NCBI RefSeq assembly: GCF_001427285.1
Contig: NZ_LMFV01000011.1
Location: 71,078 to 119,613, forward strand
DNA: 48,536 nt
Direction of reading: 5' to 3'
Origin: Mesorhizobium sp. Root552
GTDB lineage: Bacteria; Pseudomonadota; Alphaproteobacteria; Rhizobiales; Rhizobiaceae
This document shows positions 8,957 to 18,300 of the stretch, one piece after another. Under the pieces are notes generated by a model, which saw only the letters and a list, made by a program, of their open reading frames with translations, had not been told where the DNA came from and did not search any database. Each line of letters starts with the position of its first letter. The stretch's first letter is position 1. Position numbers and translations under genes: made by a program.

Positions 8957-11900
8957 CTAGTATTCCTTCTCGTAGAAGATGCCGCCCTTGGCCTCGCCTG
9001 CATCGGAAGCTTCGCCGCGAAGCTTCACGCCGCGTCCGACATTGAGGTCGATGCGGGCCTTGCCGGAACCCGGCTTCTCACCCTTCTCAAGCGAAAGGTA
9101 AGTGCGGTCGTTAAGGTATTTGCCGGCGGAAACGGCGGTGCCGCCCTTCTCGTCGGTGGTGACATCAAGGTCGTCGATGCCGATGGCGTTGCGCAGGTTC
9201 TGCAACAGCGAGGTGGAGCCGCCGACGCCGGCAAGCTGGGCGGCGGCCGATGCGAGTTGCGCGATCTGCAGCGGCGACAGGTTCGACATCGAGCGCCCGA
9301 AGATGAGCCGGGCCAGCACCTCGTCTTCCGGCAGCGCAGGCACGGAGGAGAAGATGAACTTCGGATTGGTCGCCTCGCCCGAGACGGTGATGGTAACCGT
9401 CGCATCCGACGCGGTCGATTCCGCGACAAGGTTGAGATAGGGCACAAGCGAGCCGGAGAAGCTCAGGCTTCCTTCGGTGAAATTCAGCCGCTTGCCGAGG
9501 ATTTCGAGGCGGCCGCGCCTGAGCGTGAACTTGCCGACCGCCTGCGGTGACGATGTCGGGCCGGTGAGCTTCAGCGAACCGCCGAGTTCGGCATCGACGC
9601 CCCTGCCCTGGACGAAGATTTCGTTCGGCGCATTGATGGTGAGATCGAGCGTGACCGCGCCGCTGCCGCTTGCTCCGCCACCTGCCGGGCGCAATGCCCT
9701 GTCCTGTTCCCTGACGGCCGCCGGCGCATTCTTGTGCCGGACGCCGAGTTCCGACAACGAGCCGGGCAACTTGTTGGGCACGGTGATGACGGTGCGCGCA
9801 AGATTGATGACACCGGAGAGAACCGGGGAACTGGTCAACTGCCCCTTGATGGCAAGGTCGCCGCCAAGGTTCGCCGTGACGATGCGGCCATCGGTGTAGC
9901 GCCCGTTGGTGAGCTTGAGATTAAGGTCGGCCGGGAAGCCGGACGCAGGGTCGATGCCAACCGTGCCGCCCGCAGTCAGACTGCCTCCGGACGACAGCGT
10001 GCCGGTGAGCCGGTTGACCGTTGCGACGCCATTGCCAAGGCCGATGTCGAGGGCGATGTCGTTGATGGCGATGCCGGCAGAGGCGGCGACGAAACGCGCG
10101 CCGTTTGCGCGGACCGACCCGCTGATGACGGGCTTGGAGGCAGGCCCGCGCACCTGGACGGCGACGTTGGCCGTGCCGCTGAGCGAGAGGCCCTGCGCCG
10201 CCATCTTGCGCGACAGGAAGGCGAACGGGACGTTGCCGTTGAAATCAAGCGACAGGTTGGGTGCGCCGGCAGTGGTCACAGTGCCGCCGCCCTTGAGGCC
10301 AAGACCGGCGCCATCGGCAATGTCGGCCGTAAAGGTCAGCTTGTTGGCCTGGAAGGTGCCGGACGAACCGACGTTCAGCGCACCGAGGCCGGCGCTGCGC
10401 GTCTGCGCCACCTGCACGCCGGAGGTCTTGATGTCATAGGCAATGCTCGGATTTGCCGGCGCGCCGGTCACTTTGACCGTGCCCGAAACCGAACCGGACG
10501 CATCGAGGCCTGGAGCGAAGTTATTGGCGACCGCAATCGGCACGCCGGCAAGCGCGGCGTTGATGGCGAGAGCGTCGCCGACCGAGCCGGTGACCGTTGC
10601 CTTGCCGCCGCCGATGGCGAGCACGATCTTTTCCAGCGTCGTCTTGCCGTTGGCGATCGCGATGGTCGATGGTGCTGCGATGCTGGCCTTGACGCCCCGG
10701 AAAGTCGCGTCTCCCGAGACAAGCTCGACAGTCGTCGTGCCGCTGGCGACTTTGACGCGGCCCTTGGCCTTGGCCGGAATGTCCTTGACGGTCGCGCCGC
10801 CTGAGAATGCCGTCCAGTCGCCGTCTCGCGCCAGATCGACGGCGATGCCGCTGATGACGGTGCCGCCCAAGGTGACGCCGTCGGCGCGGATGGCTCCCGA
10901 GATTGCAGGCGCAGCGGCATAGTTGGCGATGAGCGCATCGATGGTGACGCCCTTGGCGGAGAGGTCGCCGCGCGTGATGCCCGCCGTGCTTGCCTTGACG
11001 TCGACCTGCGGAACGCCGCCGGGCTTGGAAAAGACGACGGCGCCGCGCACTTCGCCCTCGGCCTTTTCAAGCGCGAGCGCGGCCAGCGGGCCGATGTCGG
11101 GCAGTTCGAAGCTGACCTTGCCTTCGGGCAGGAACGCATCGTCAAGCACGAGATCGCCAGCGATCCGGTTCTTGCCGAGCGACAGCGTGAGCCCATTGAT
11201 CTCGCGCCGCCCGTCGGTGGTCTTGAGAACCGCCTTGCCCTGCAGGGCCTGGCCGGCGACATCGGCGGCAAGCGTCACCTCGGCTGCAGGATTTGCCGCA
11301 TCCGCCTTGCCGGTGGCGCTGAGCTTGAGGCCGGTGATCTCGCGATTGGCGACGACGAGCTTGTCGCTGTTCAGCGTAGCGGCGACATCGGGCGCCAGAG
11401 GCGAACCCTTGGCGGTGACGGCAAGCGCAATGGCGCCGCTGGCATCCTTGGCGAGCGTGGAGATGTCGGCCAGCGCGCCCTTGAGGTCGGCTGCGATCTG
11501 GCCGTCGATGAAGGAACCGCTGCCGCTGGCCGACAGCGGGCCGGACAACAGGTCGAGCTGGTCGGCCGTGACGTTGCCGCTGCTGTCGCGCTTCACGGCG
11601 ACGGAGAGCGTGGTGCGTTCGCCAAGTACGGGCCGCGCGGCGACCGGCAGCGCGGCGGACGCGGCATCGGCCTTGACGTTGAGTTCGATCGAACCATCGG
11701 CAAGCGAGACCTGGCCGTCGAAGCCGCCCTTCAGCGCATCGCTGGTGATGAGGCCCTTGCCGACCGTGATGGTGTCCTTGGTCACGTCGCCGTCCACCTG
11801 AGCGGTGATCTTGCCGGCGATGAGCGGCGCGATGGTGGGATTGTCGAGGCCGATCCTGTCGGCAGTCACGGTGCCCGAGATCGGGCCGCTGCGGTTGGCC

Positions 11901-13132
11901 ACGTCGAAGGCGTCCGAATGCAGCGCCATCGCAATGTTGTCGACCTTGGTGACATTGGTCGCGACCTTGGAAAGACGCGCCTCGATATCGACGGCAGGCG
12001 CGCTGCCCTCGCCAAAGGCGCGCAGCGATGCCGATTTCAGCTCGATGTCGATCGGGCTTTCCTCGCTGCCGAGGGACAAAGGCACTGTCGGGCCGGCGGA
12101 CTTGAACTCGACGGAAAAGTCGCTGGCGCCCTTAGGATTGATGCTGCCCTTGGCCTCGCCATGCACGGCGGCGGTGTCGAAGGTGGCGTTTTCGATCTCG
12201 ATGCCGCCATCGTTGGTGGCCGTGCCGGCAAGGTCGAAACTGGTCCGGCCGCCGAGCAGCGACTTCAGGCGCAAAGGCACGAAGCCCGCGAAATCGCCAT
12301 CGCCCCTTGCTTCCACGCGGCTGCCCTTGTCGGTGAACTGATGGCGGCCGGTGATCTGGGTGATCAACTGGCCATCGACGTTGAAGGCGGCGCGGCCGTT
12401 CCAGTCGGCGAGCGGCCCGTTGCCGGAAACGACGATGTTGACCGGCGGCGCATCCGGCAGCTTGAGCAGGTTGGCGATGATGCCGCCGGCCGGCTCGTCG
12501 GCGCGCACATCGAGGTCGAGCCGGTTGTCATCGGGCAGGAAATGCACGGAGGCATCGACGGTGCCTTGCTTGCCGTCATGGCGCGCGAGGCTGAGATCCG
12601 CCTCGACGGCGAGCGGCGAACGCTCGGCCCGCACACCACCCTTGGCGGCGAGTTCGGCAATGCCGGCTCCGGCCAGCGCCTCGCCGAGCGCGATCTGAGG
12701 CAGGTCGATTTCGCGGATGTCCACGGAAACGGGCAGCGAAAAGCCGTCGCTGTTCTTCGGCTGCGCGTTCGGATCGGCGACAGGCGCACGGGCCGCCTCG
12801 ATGCGCCCGACTGCAACGCGGTCGGCGCGGAAGGTACGCGACAGCAGGGCGAGCGGCGACCAGTCCACCGCGACCTCGCGCAGCACCAGCCACGGCCCTT
12901 GCGTGTCTTCCAGGACGACATGATCGACGGTGAGGTTGCCGGACCAGACGCCGCCAATACCGCTGACGGTGACCTTGCTGCCCTCGGACGAGGCGGCATT
13001 GGAAATCAAGCCCGCAAGATTGTCGCGGCCACGCTCGGTGGTGGTGAGGACGACAAGCGCGCCGATGGCTGCGGCCACCACGACGAGGGCCGCATAAAAC
13101 AACACGCGCAGGATGCGTCTCACGATTGCCAT
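8957..13132 (-). CDS. tamB: Translocation and assembly module protein TamB
   Basis: 1391 residues from the ATG at 13132. It has an N-terminal membrane anchor (residues about 5-30, VRRILRVLFYAALVVVAAAIGALVVL), then a very long beta-rich repetitive body (predicted beta-taco), then the conserved TamB/DUF490 C-terminal domain near the end. TamB spans the periplasm from the inner membrane to its outer-membrane partner. In this family it aids outer-membrane protein insertion and lipid transport between membranes. The longer reading to 13204 would run back into tamA and lacks homologous-looking sequence. It sits 25 bp after tamA, so the pair is almost certainly one operon. Confidence 0.92.
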   Translation of the reverse strand: MAIVRRILRVLFYAALVVVAAAIGALVVLTTTERGRDNLAGLISNAASSEGSKVTVSGIGGVWSGNLTVDHVVLEDTQGPWLVLREVAVDWSPLALLSRTFRADRVAVGRIEAARAPVADPNAQPKNSDGFSLPVSVDIREIDLPQIALGEALAGAGIAELAAKGGVRAERSPLAVEADLSLARHDGKQGTVDASVHFLPDDNRLDLDVRADEPAGGIIANLLKLPDAPPVNIVVSGNGPLADWNGRAAFNVDGQLITQITGRHQFTDKGSRVEARGDGDFAGFVPLRLKSLLGGRTSFDLAGTATNDGGIEIENATFDTAAVHGEAKGSINPKGASDFSVEFKSAGPTVPLSLGSEESPIDIELKSASLRAFGEGSAPAVDIEARLSKVATNVTKVDNIAMALHSDAFDVANRSGPISGTVTADRIGLDNPTIAPLIAGKITAQVDGDVTKDTITVGKGLITSDALKGGFDGQVSLADGSIELNVKADAASAALPVAARPVLGERTTLSVAVKRDSSGNVTADQLDLLSGPLSASGSGSFIDGQIAADLKGALADISTLAKDASGAIALAVTAKGSPLAPDVAATLNSDKLVVANREITGLKLSATGKADAANPAAEVTLAADVAGQALQGKAVLKTTDGRREINGLTLSLGKNRIAGDLVLDDAFLPEGKVSFELPDIGPLAALALEKAEGEVRGAVVFSKPGGVPQVDVKASTAGITRGDLSAKGVTIDALIANYAAAPAISGAIRADGVTLGGTVISGIAVDLARDGDWTAFSGGATVKDIPAKAKGRVKVASGTTTVELVSGDATFRGVKASIAAPSTIAIANGKTTLEKIVLAIGGGKATVTGSVGDALAINAALAGVPIAVANNFAPGLDASGSVSGTVKVTGAPANPSIAYDIKTSGVQVAQTRSAGLGALNVGSSGTFQANKLTFTADIADGAGLGLKGGGTVTTAGAPNLSLDFNGNVPFAFLSRKMAAQGLSLSGTANVAVQVRGPASKPVISGSVRANGARFVAASAGIAINDIALDIGLGNGVATVNRLTGTLSSGGSLTAGGTVGIDPASGFPADLNLKLTNGRYTDGRIVTANLGGDLAIKGQLTSSPVLSGVINLARTVITVPNKLPGSLSELGVRHKNAPAAVREQDRALRPAGGGASGSGAVTLDLTINAPNEIFVQGRGVDAELGGSLKLTGPTSSPQAVGKFTLRRGRLEILGKRLNFTEGSLSFSGSLVPYLNLVAESTASDATVTITVSGEATNPKFIFSSVPALPEDEVLARLIFGRSMSNLSPLQIAQLASAAAQLAGVGGSTSLLQNLRNAIGIDDLDVTTDEKGGTAVSAGKYLNDRTYLSLEKGEKPGSGKARIDLNVGRGVKLRGEASDAGEAKGGIFYEKEY

Positions 13133-13157
13133 TTGGTCCGCTCGCCGTTCAGTCCCG

Positions 13158-15086
13158 TCAGAATGCCTGGCCGATGCCGGCATAGATGCCGAAACGCGGA
13201 TCACCCGGGTCGCGGTTCAGCGGCACTGCCGCATCGACCCGAAGCGGTCCGAACGGTGTCAGATAGCGCAGACCGACGCCCGCGCCCACCTTTACGTCGG
13301 AAAAATCAGGAAACTGCTTCGTTGAAACCGTTCCGGCATCGATGAAAGGCACGATGCCGATGGTGTCGGTGACGGCGATGCGCATCTCCACCGATGTCTC
13401 GAAGAACGACAGACCACCGGTCGGTGTGCCGTTGATGTCCTTCGGGCCGATGCCTTGATAGGAATAGCCGCGCACCGACCCGCCGCCGCCAGCATAGAAG
13501 CGCCGGTCCGCCGGCACCTCGTCGACGTTGGCGCCGAGGATCGAGCCGATGGCTGCACGGCCGGCAAGCACGAACTTGTTCGAATCGGAAAGCGAGTAAT
13601 AGGCGGACCCCTCGCCCTTCAGCTTGATGAAGGCATTGCCGTTTTCGATGTCGTAGCTGGGCTCGGCGAAGGCAAGCGCCCTGAAGCCCCTCGTCGGGTT
13701 CAGCTTGTTGTCGCGGTTGTCGAAGACATATTGCAACGGCACCGAAGCGATCAGGAACTCGTTCTTGCCGAAGGCGTCGGTGATTTTCGAATAGTCGAGC
13801 GAAAGTTCAGCCGAAACCGTCTGGTATCTGGTCAGCTCGTAGGAAAGCCCGACCCCGCCCTTGACCGAAAAGCGGTCGTATGCGTCGGGATGCTCGTAGA
13901 CCGTTTTCAGATTGGCGAAGAATTTCGAGGCAGGCCCGACCACGCCCGGTTTCTCGAACATGATGCCGGCATTGTAGTTCAGTTCCGAGAGATCGTTGGA
14001 GCCGATGCCGCTGATCGAACCGTCTATGCCCAGCTTCTCCGCACGTCCGAACAGGTTGCGGTGGCCCCAGTAGCCTTCCAGCCCCAGACCTTCGGTATTG
14101 GAAACCGTGCCGCCGATGCCGAAATAGCGCGGCTTGCGCTCGCTGACCTGGACGGCAATGGGAATATTGCCGTCAGCATCGAGCTGATCGGCTTCCTTCA
14201 ACGTAACGCTGTTGAACACCTCAAGGCCAAGCAACCGTTCGCGTGCCTGGTCGATCTGCTCGGGCGAATATTGCGCGCCGCGCTTCAGGCCGGTCATGTA
14301 TTCGGTAAATTCGCGATCTACCTGCTCGGTGCCCTCGACGGTGGTGTTTCCATAACCGGCGACCGGACCGGCCGCGACCGTCAACGTCACGTCGAGCGTG
14401 GTGGTCTTGTGGTCGGCCACGATCTCGCGGTCGGTGATTTGCGCAAGGGGCCGGCCTTCTTCCTTCAACGCCCGGACGATCAGGCCCTCGGCCTTCAGGA
14501 TCGCGCCGGAACTGGCGTCGCCGCCCGCGATCAGGCCGAAGTCGGCACTGGCAAGGCCAGCCGCATCGCCTTTCAGCACGATGTCGCCAAGCGTGAACTT
14601 CGGACCGGGCGCAACGTCGATCACGACCGGGATCGGTTGCGGTCCCTTGAATTCCGCATCCGGCGGCAGATCGTCAATCGACTGGCCGGCAATGGTGACG
14701 TTGACGACGCCCTCGTAGCGGGCATCGGAGTAAAGTGCCGCCACCAGTTGCTCGCGGTCGCCGCGCGCCTTGGTCAGCAAGCCGAGCGAACCGGACACCG
14801 GCCTGTCTTCGTCGCTCTTCAGCGCCGAGGCCGCTTCCAGTTTCTTCATGAGGTCCTTGTCGGCGTCCGGCGCGTTGATGGTGACGGAATAGCGCATGGG
14901 GTCGACAATGTCGGCATCGTCCTCCTCGGACGATCCCCACAACTTGATGCCGAAAAGTTCGAAGGCGGCGGCAGGTTGTATCTGGGGCAGAAAAACCGCC
15001 GAGCCGAGCAGCGCGAGCACAAGCCAGCGCGTAAGCCGCAGCTTCGCTTCCCGCCCTCCTGCTCTGAACGCAATACTCTTCAGCAT
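13158..15086 (-). CDS. tamA: Outer-membrane assembly protein TamA (Omp85 family)
   Basis: 642 residues. Signal peptide of about 42 residues (RLTRWLVLALLGSAVFLP...AAAF), then POTRA-type domains to roughly residue 300, then a 16-strand barrel. The barrel has the Omp85 loop motif GGGGSVRGYSYQGIGP around residue 540 and a terminal phenylalanine, the usual barrel-sorting signal. With TamB it forms the TAM complex. The codon before the ATG is GTG (GTGATG), so a start at 15089 is also possible. I prefer the ATG because AGGGG lies just upstream. The gene is divergent from the alpha-2-macroglobulin gene across about 270 bp. Confidence 0.92.
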   Translation of the reverse strand: MLKSIAFRAGGREAKLRLTRWLVLALLGSAVFLPQIQPAAAFELFGIKLWGSSEEDDADIVDPMRYSVTINAPDADKDLMKKLEAASALKSDEDRPVSGSLGLLTKARGDREQLVAALYSDARYEGVVNVTIAGQSIDDLPPDAEFKGPQPIPVVIDVAPGPKFTLGDIVLKGDAAGLASADFGLIAGGDASSGAILKAEGLIVRALKEEGRPLAQITDREIVADHKTTTLDVTLTVAAGPVAGYGNTTVEGTEQVDREFTEYMTGLKRGAQYSPEQIDQARERLLGLEVFNSVTLKEADQLDADGNIPIAVQVSERKPRYFGIGGTVSNTEGLGLEGYWGHRNLFGRAEKLGIDGSISGIGSNDLSELNYNAGIMFEKPGVVGPASKFFANLKTVYEHPDAYDRFSVKGGVGLSYELTRYQTVSAELSLDYSKITDAFGKNEFLIASVPLQYVFDNRDNKLNPTRGFRALAFAEPSYDIENGNAFIKLKGEGSAYYSLSDSNKFVLAGRAAIGSILGANVDEVPADRRFYAGGGGSVRGYSYQGIGPKDINGTPTGGLSFFETSVEMRIAVTDTIGIVPFIDAGTVSTKQFPDFSDVKVGAGVGLRYLTPFGPLRVDAAVPLNRDPGDPRFGIYAGIGQAF

Positions 15087-15089
15087 CAC

Positions 15090-15355
15090 CCCTGTTTAAC
15101 GCACAAAGTTAAAATTCGACTGAAGTTTCACGCATTTCGTAAAGCGGCCACAATCCACTTGTCTGAAATGAGAAGACGTTGGAATTCACTCCTTCTGTCC
15201 CTTTGCAAGAATGCGTGACTTCAATTTAAGGCTGCATAGCGGCGATCGGTCCAGAATGAAACCGTTACATCACGGCACGTGGCCGTCGCCAGATTGACAA
15301 GCATGAGCGATATTTGAAACCTGCCGGCATGGCAGAAGCATCTGGAGGGAATGCG
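15090..15355. promoter_or_regulatory. Divergent promoter region tamA / alpha-2-macroglobulin
   Basis: A 266-bp gap between divergent genes, AT-richer than its flanks. A TTGACA occurs at 15294-15299 on the plus strand, but no good -10 follows at normal spacing. GGAGGGA at 15344-15350 is the ribosome site for the gene starting at 15356. No small gene is convincing here. Confidence 0.45.
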
Positions 15356-18300
15356 ATGACAATTCGCGCTGCTCGTGGTTTCCCCGTCCTCATTCTCCTC
15401 TTCCTCGCTTTGACGGGAGCGGCATTCGCTGCCGAAACCCGGCGCATCGTCACCACCCAGAATGCCGACTATTTCGGCTTCGACCTGCGCTCGGAGCAGA
15501 ACGTCACGCTCGACCAGTGCGAAAGCGCCTGCCTCGGCGACCCGGCCTGCCGCGCCTTCACCTACAACAACAAGGCCAAGTGGTGCTTCCTGAAGTCCGA
15601 CTTCAACGCCTTGAAGGCCTTCAACGGCGCAACCGCAGGCAAGGTGGTGGTTGCCGACAGCGACCCCGACATCGGCGCGCCGCCCGCGCTCGCTTTCTTC
15701 CCGGCATGGATGGCCGATCAGGCCGACCAGTATCGCAACCGGCTGACCGGCCCCAACTATCCCAAGCCGGGCGACGGCCTGGGCGAGCTGATCAACCAGG
15801 CCGAGCAGTCATCGCTGACCGGCGACAGCCGCGGCGCCATGCAAAAATACGAAGCCGCCGTTTCGGCGATGCCCAGCGATGGCAAGCTCTGGCTTGAGCT
15901 GGCGCGCGCAACGCTTGCAACCCAACCGACCGACAGCCAGGAAACCGCAAACCTGCAGGCCAATGCGACCTCGGCCGCGCTCAACGCCTATAAATTGCTG
16001 CGGACGCAAACGACGCGCGCCGACGCGCTTGCGCAGATTGCCGCCGGCCTCGACCGCCGCGACCTCTACCGCCCGGCCCTGCAGGCCTATGAGGCAAGCC
16101 TTACCTTGCTGAACTCGGCGTCCGTTCGCGCCGGCTACGAGGATCTCAAGGCACGCAAGGGTTTCCGCGTCATCGAACACAGCGTCGATGCCGACACCAG
16201 CGCACCCCGCATCTGCGCGCAGTTTTCCGAGGATTTGGTCAAGACCGGCGTTGACTATACGCAGTTCGTGCGCGTGGACGGCGGACCGCCCAAGGGCATC
16301 GAAGCCAAGGACCGCCAGATCTGCGTCGAGGGCCTCGAACACGGCCAGCATTATGAAGTTTCGTTCCGCTCCGGCCTGCCGGCTGCCGTCGGCGAGGTCA
16401 TCGCAGCGCCTGTGGTGCTGTCCATCTATGTGCAGGACCGTGCGCCGTCAGCCCGCTTTACCGGCGACAGCTTCGTGCTGCCGGCTGGCGCGCGGCGCGG
16501 CATTCCGATGGTCAGCGTCAACATGGCCGCCGCCGACATGAAGCTCTACCGCATCGGCGACCGTGCGCTGACCCAGCTTCTTTCCGGCTACCAGTTCCTG
16601 CGGCAACTGGATGGCTACGATATCTCAAGCATCGCCGACCAGATGGGCGCACCCGTGTGGGAAGGCCAGCTCGAAATCGCCAACGACCTCAACAAGGAAG
16701 TCACGACCTCCTTCCCGGTGGACGAGGCGCTGCCGCAGCGCAAGCCGGGCGTCTATGTGCTGACCGCGCAGCCGGTGGATGACCACAGCGACGAGTGGAA
16801 CTCGCGTGCAACGCAATGGTTCGTCGTCTCCGACATCGGTCTTTCGACTTATACCGGACAGGACGGCTTGAGCGTGTTTGCCCGCTCGCTTGGCAGCGCC
16901 AAGCCGCTGGCAGGCGCGGAACTGACGCTGCTTGCCCGCAACAATGAAATCCTCGGCACCGCGACCACCGACGCTGACGGCCGCGCGGTGTTCAATCCCG
17001 GGCTAACACGCGGCGAAGGCAGCATGGTTCCCGCCGTGCTTATGGCCAAGCAGGGCGATCAGGATTTCGTCTTCCTCGACATGGCGCGCGCCGGATTCGA
17101 CCTGTCCGACCGCGGCGTGGCTGGCCGTGCTGCCCCCGGCGCACTGGACGTCTATGCATGGACCGAGCGCGGCATCTACCGCGTCGGCGAAACGGTGCAT
17201 GTTTCGGCGCTTGCCCGCGACGACACCGCAAAGGCCGTGGACAACCTGCCGCTGACCTTCATCTTCACCCGCCCCGACGGCGTCGAGGACAGGCGGATCG
17301 TCAGTGACGGCGCGACTGCTGGCGGCCATGCTGTCGATCTTGCGCTTGAAGCCAACGCCATGCGCGGCACCTGGTCGGTTGCCATCCACACCGACCCCAA
17401 GCAGGCGGCGGTCGCCAGCCAGATGTTTCTGGTCGAGGACTTCGTGCCCGATCGCATCGAGTTCGACCTGACCGCCGACAAGACGGAAATCGCCGCAGGC
17501 GAAACGGCCAACGTGACCGTTGACGGGCGCTTCCTCTATGGCGCGCCAGCGGCGGGGCTTGCCATCGAAGGCGAGCGCACGCTCTCGACCACGCGCGAAT
17601 GGGATCGCTTCAAGGGCTTCGTGTTCGGCCTTGCCGACGAGCAGGCCGGCGAACCGTCGGTTACGCCGCTGGCCGACCTGCCGCGGGTGGGCGACGACGG
17701 CAAGGCGACCTTCCCCCTGGCGGTGGACCAACTGCCTTCGACGACGCAACTGGTCAATGCCAAGGTGACGGTGCGCATGCGTGAGACCGGAGGGCGGGCC
17801 GTCGAGCGATCGCTGACGCTCAACATTCGCCCGCAAGGCGAAATGATCGGCATCCGCCCCGACTTTACGGACGTGCCGCAAGGCGGAACGGCGAAGTTCA
17901 GCCTGATCGCCGTCGATCAGGCGGGCAATCGCAAGGCACTGGCAGGCGCGAACTGGTCGCTGGTCAAGGTCGAGCGGAACTACCAGTGGTACCGTTCCGG
18001 TAATTCGTGGAACTATGAGCCGGTGACCTTCACCAAGGCGGTTGCCGACGGCACGCTCGACATCGCCGCCGACAACGAAGGCACGGTGTCCCTGCCCGTG
18101 GACTGGGGCCGCTACCGGCTGGAGGTGGATTCGCCCGATCCGGATGGCCCGGCGACAAGCTATGAGTTCGACGCCGGCTGGTATGTCGAGGCAAGCTCGA
18201 CGGAGACGCCGGACGGACTGGAAATCGCGCTCGACAAGGAAAGCTATGCCGCTGGCGACACGGCCAAGCTCAAGGTCTCGCCGCACTTCGCCGGCGAGCT

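Noticed and set aside
11918..13345. Plus-strand open frame of 475 codons over tamB
   Set aside because: Antisense shadow with no domain; tamB and tamA explain the DNA.
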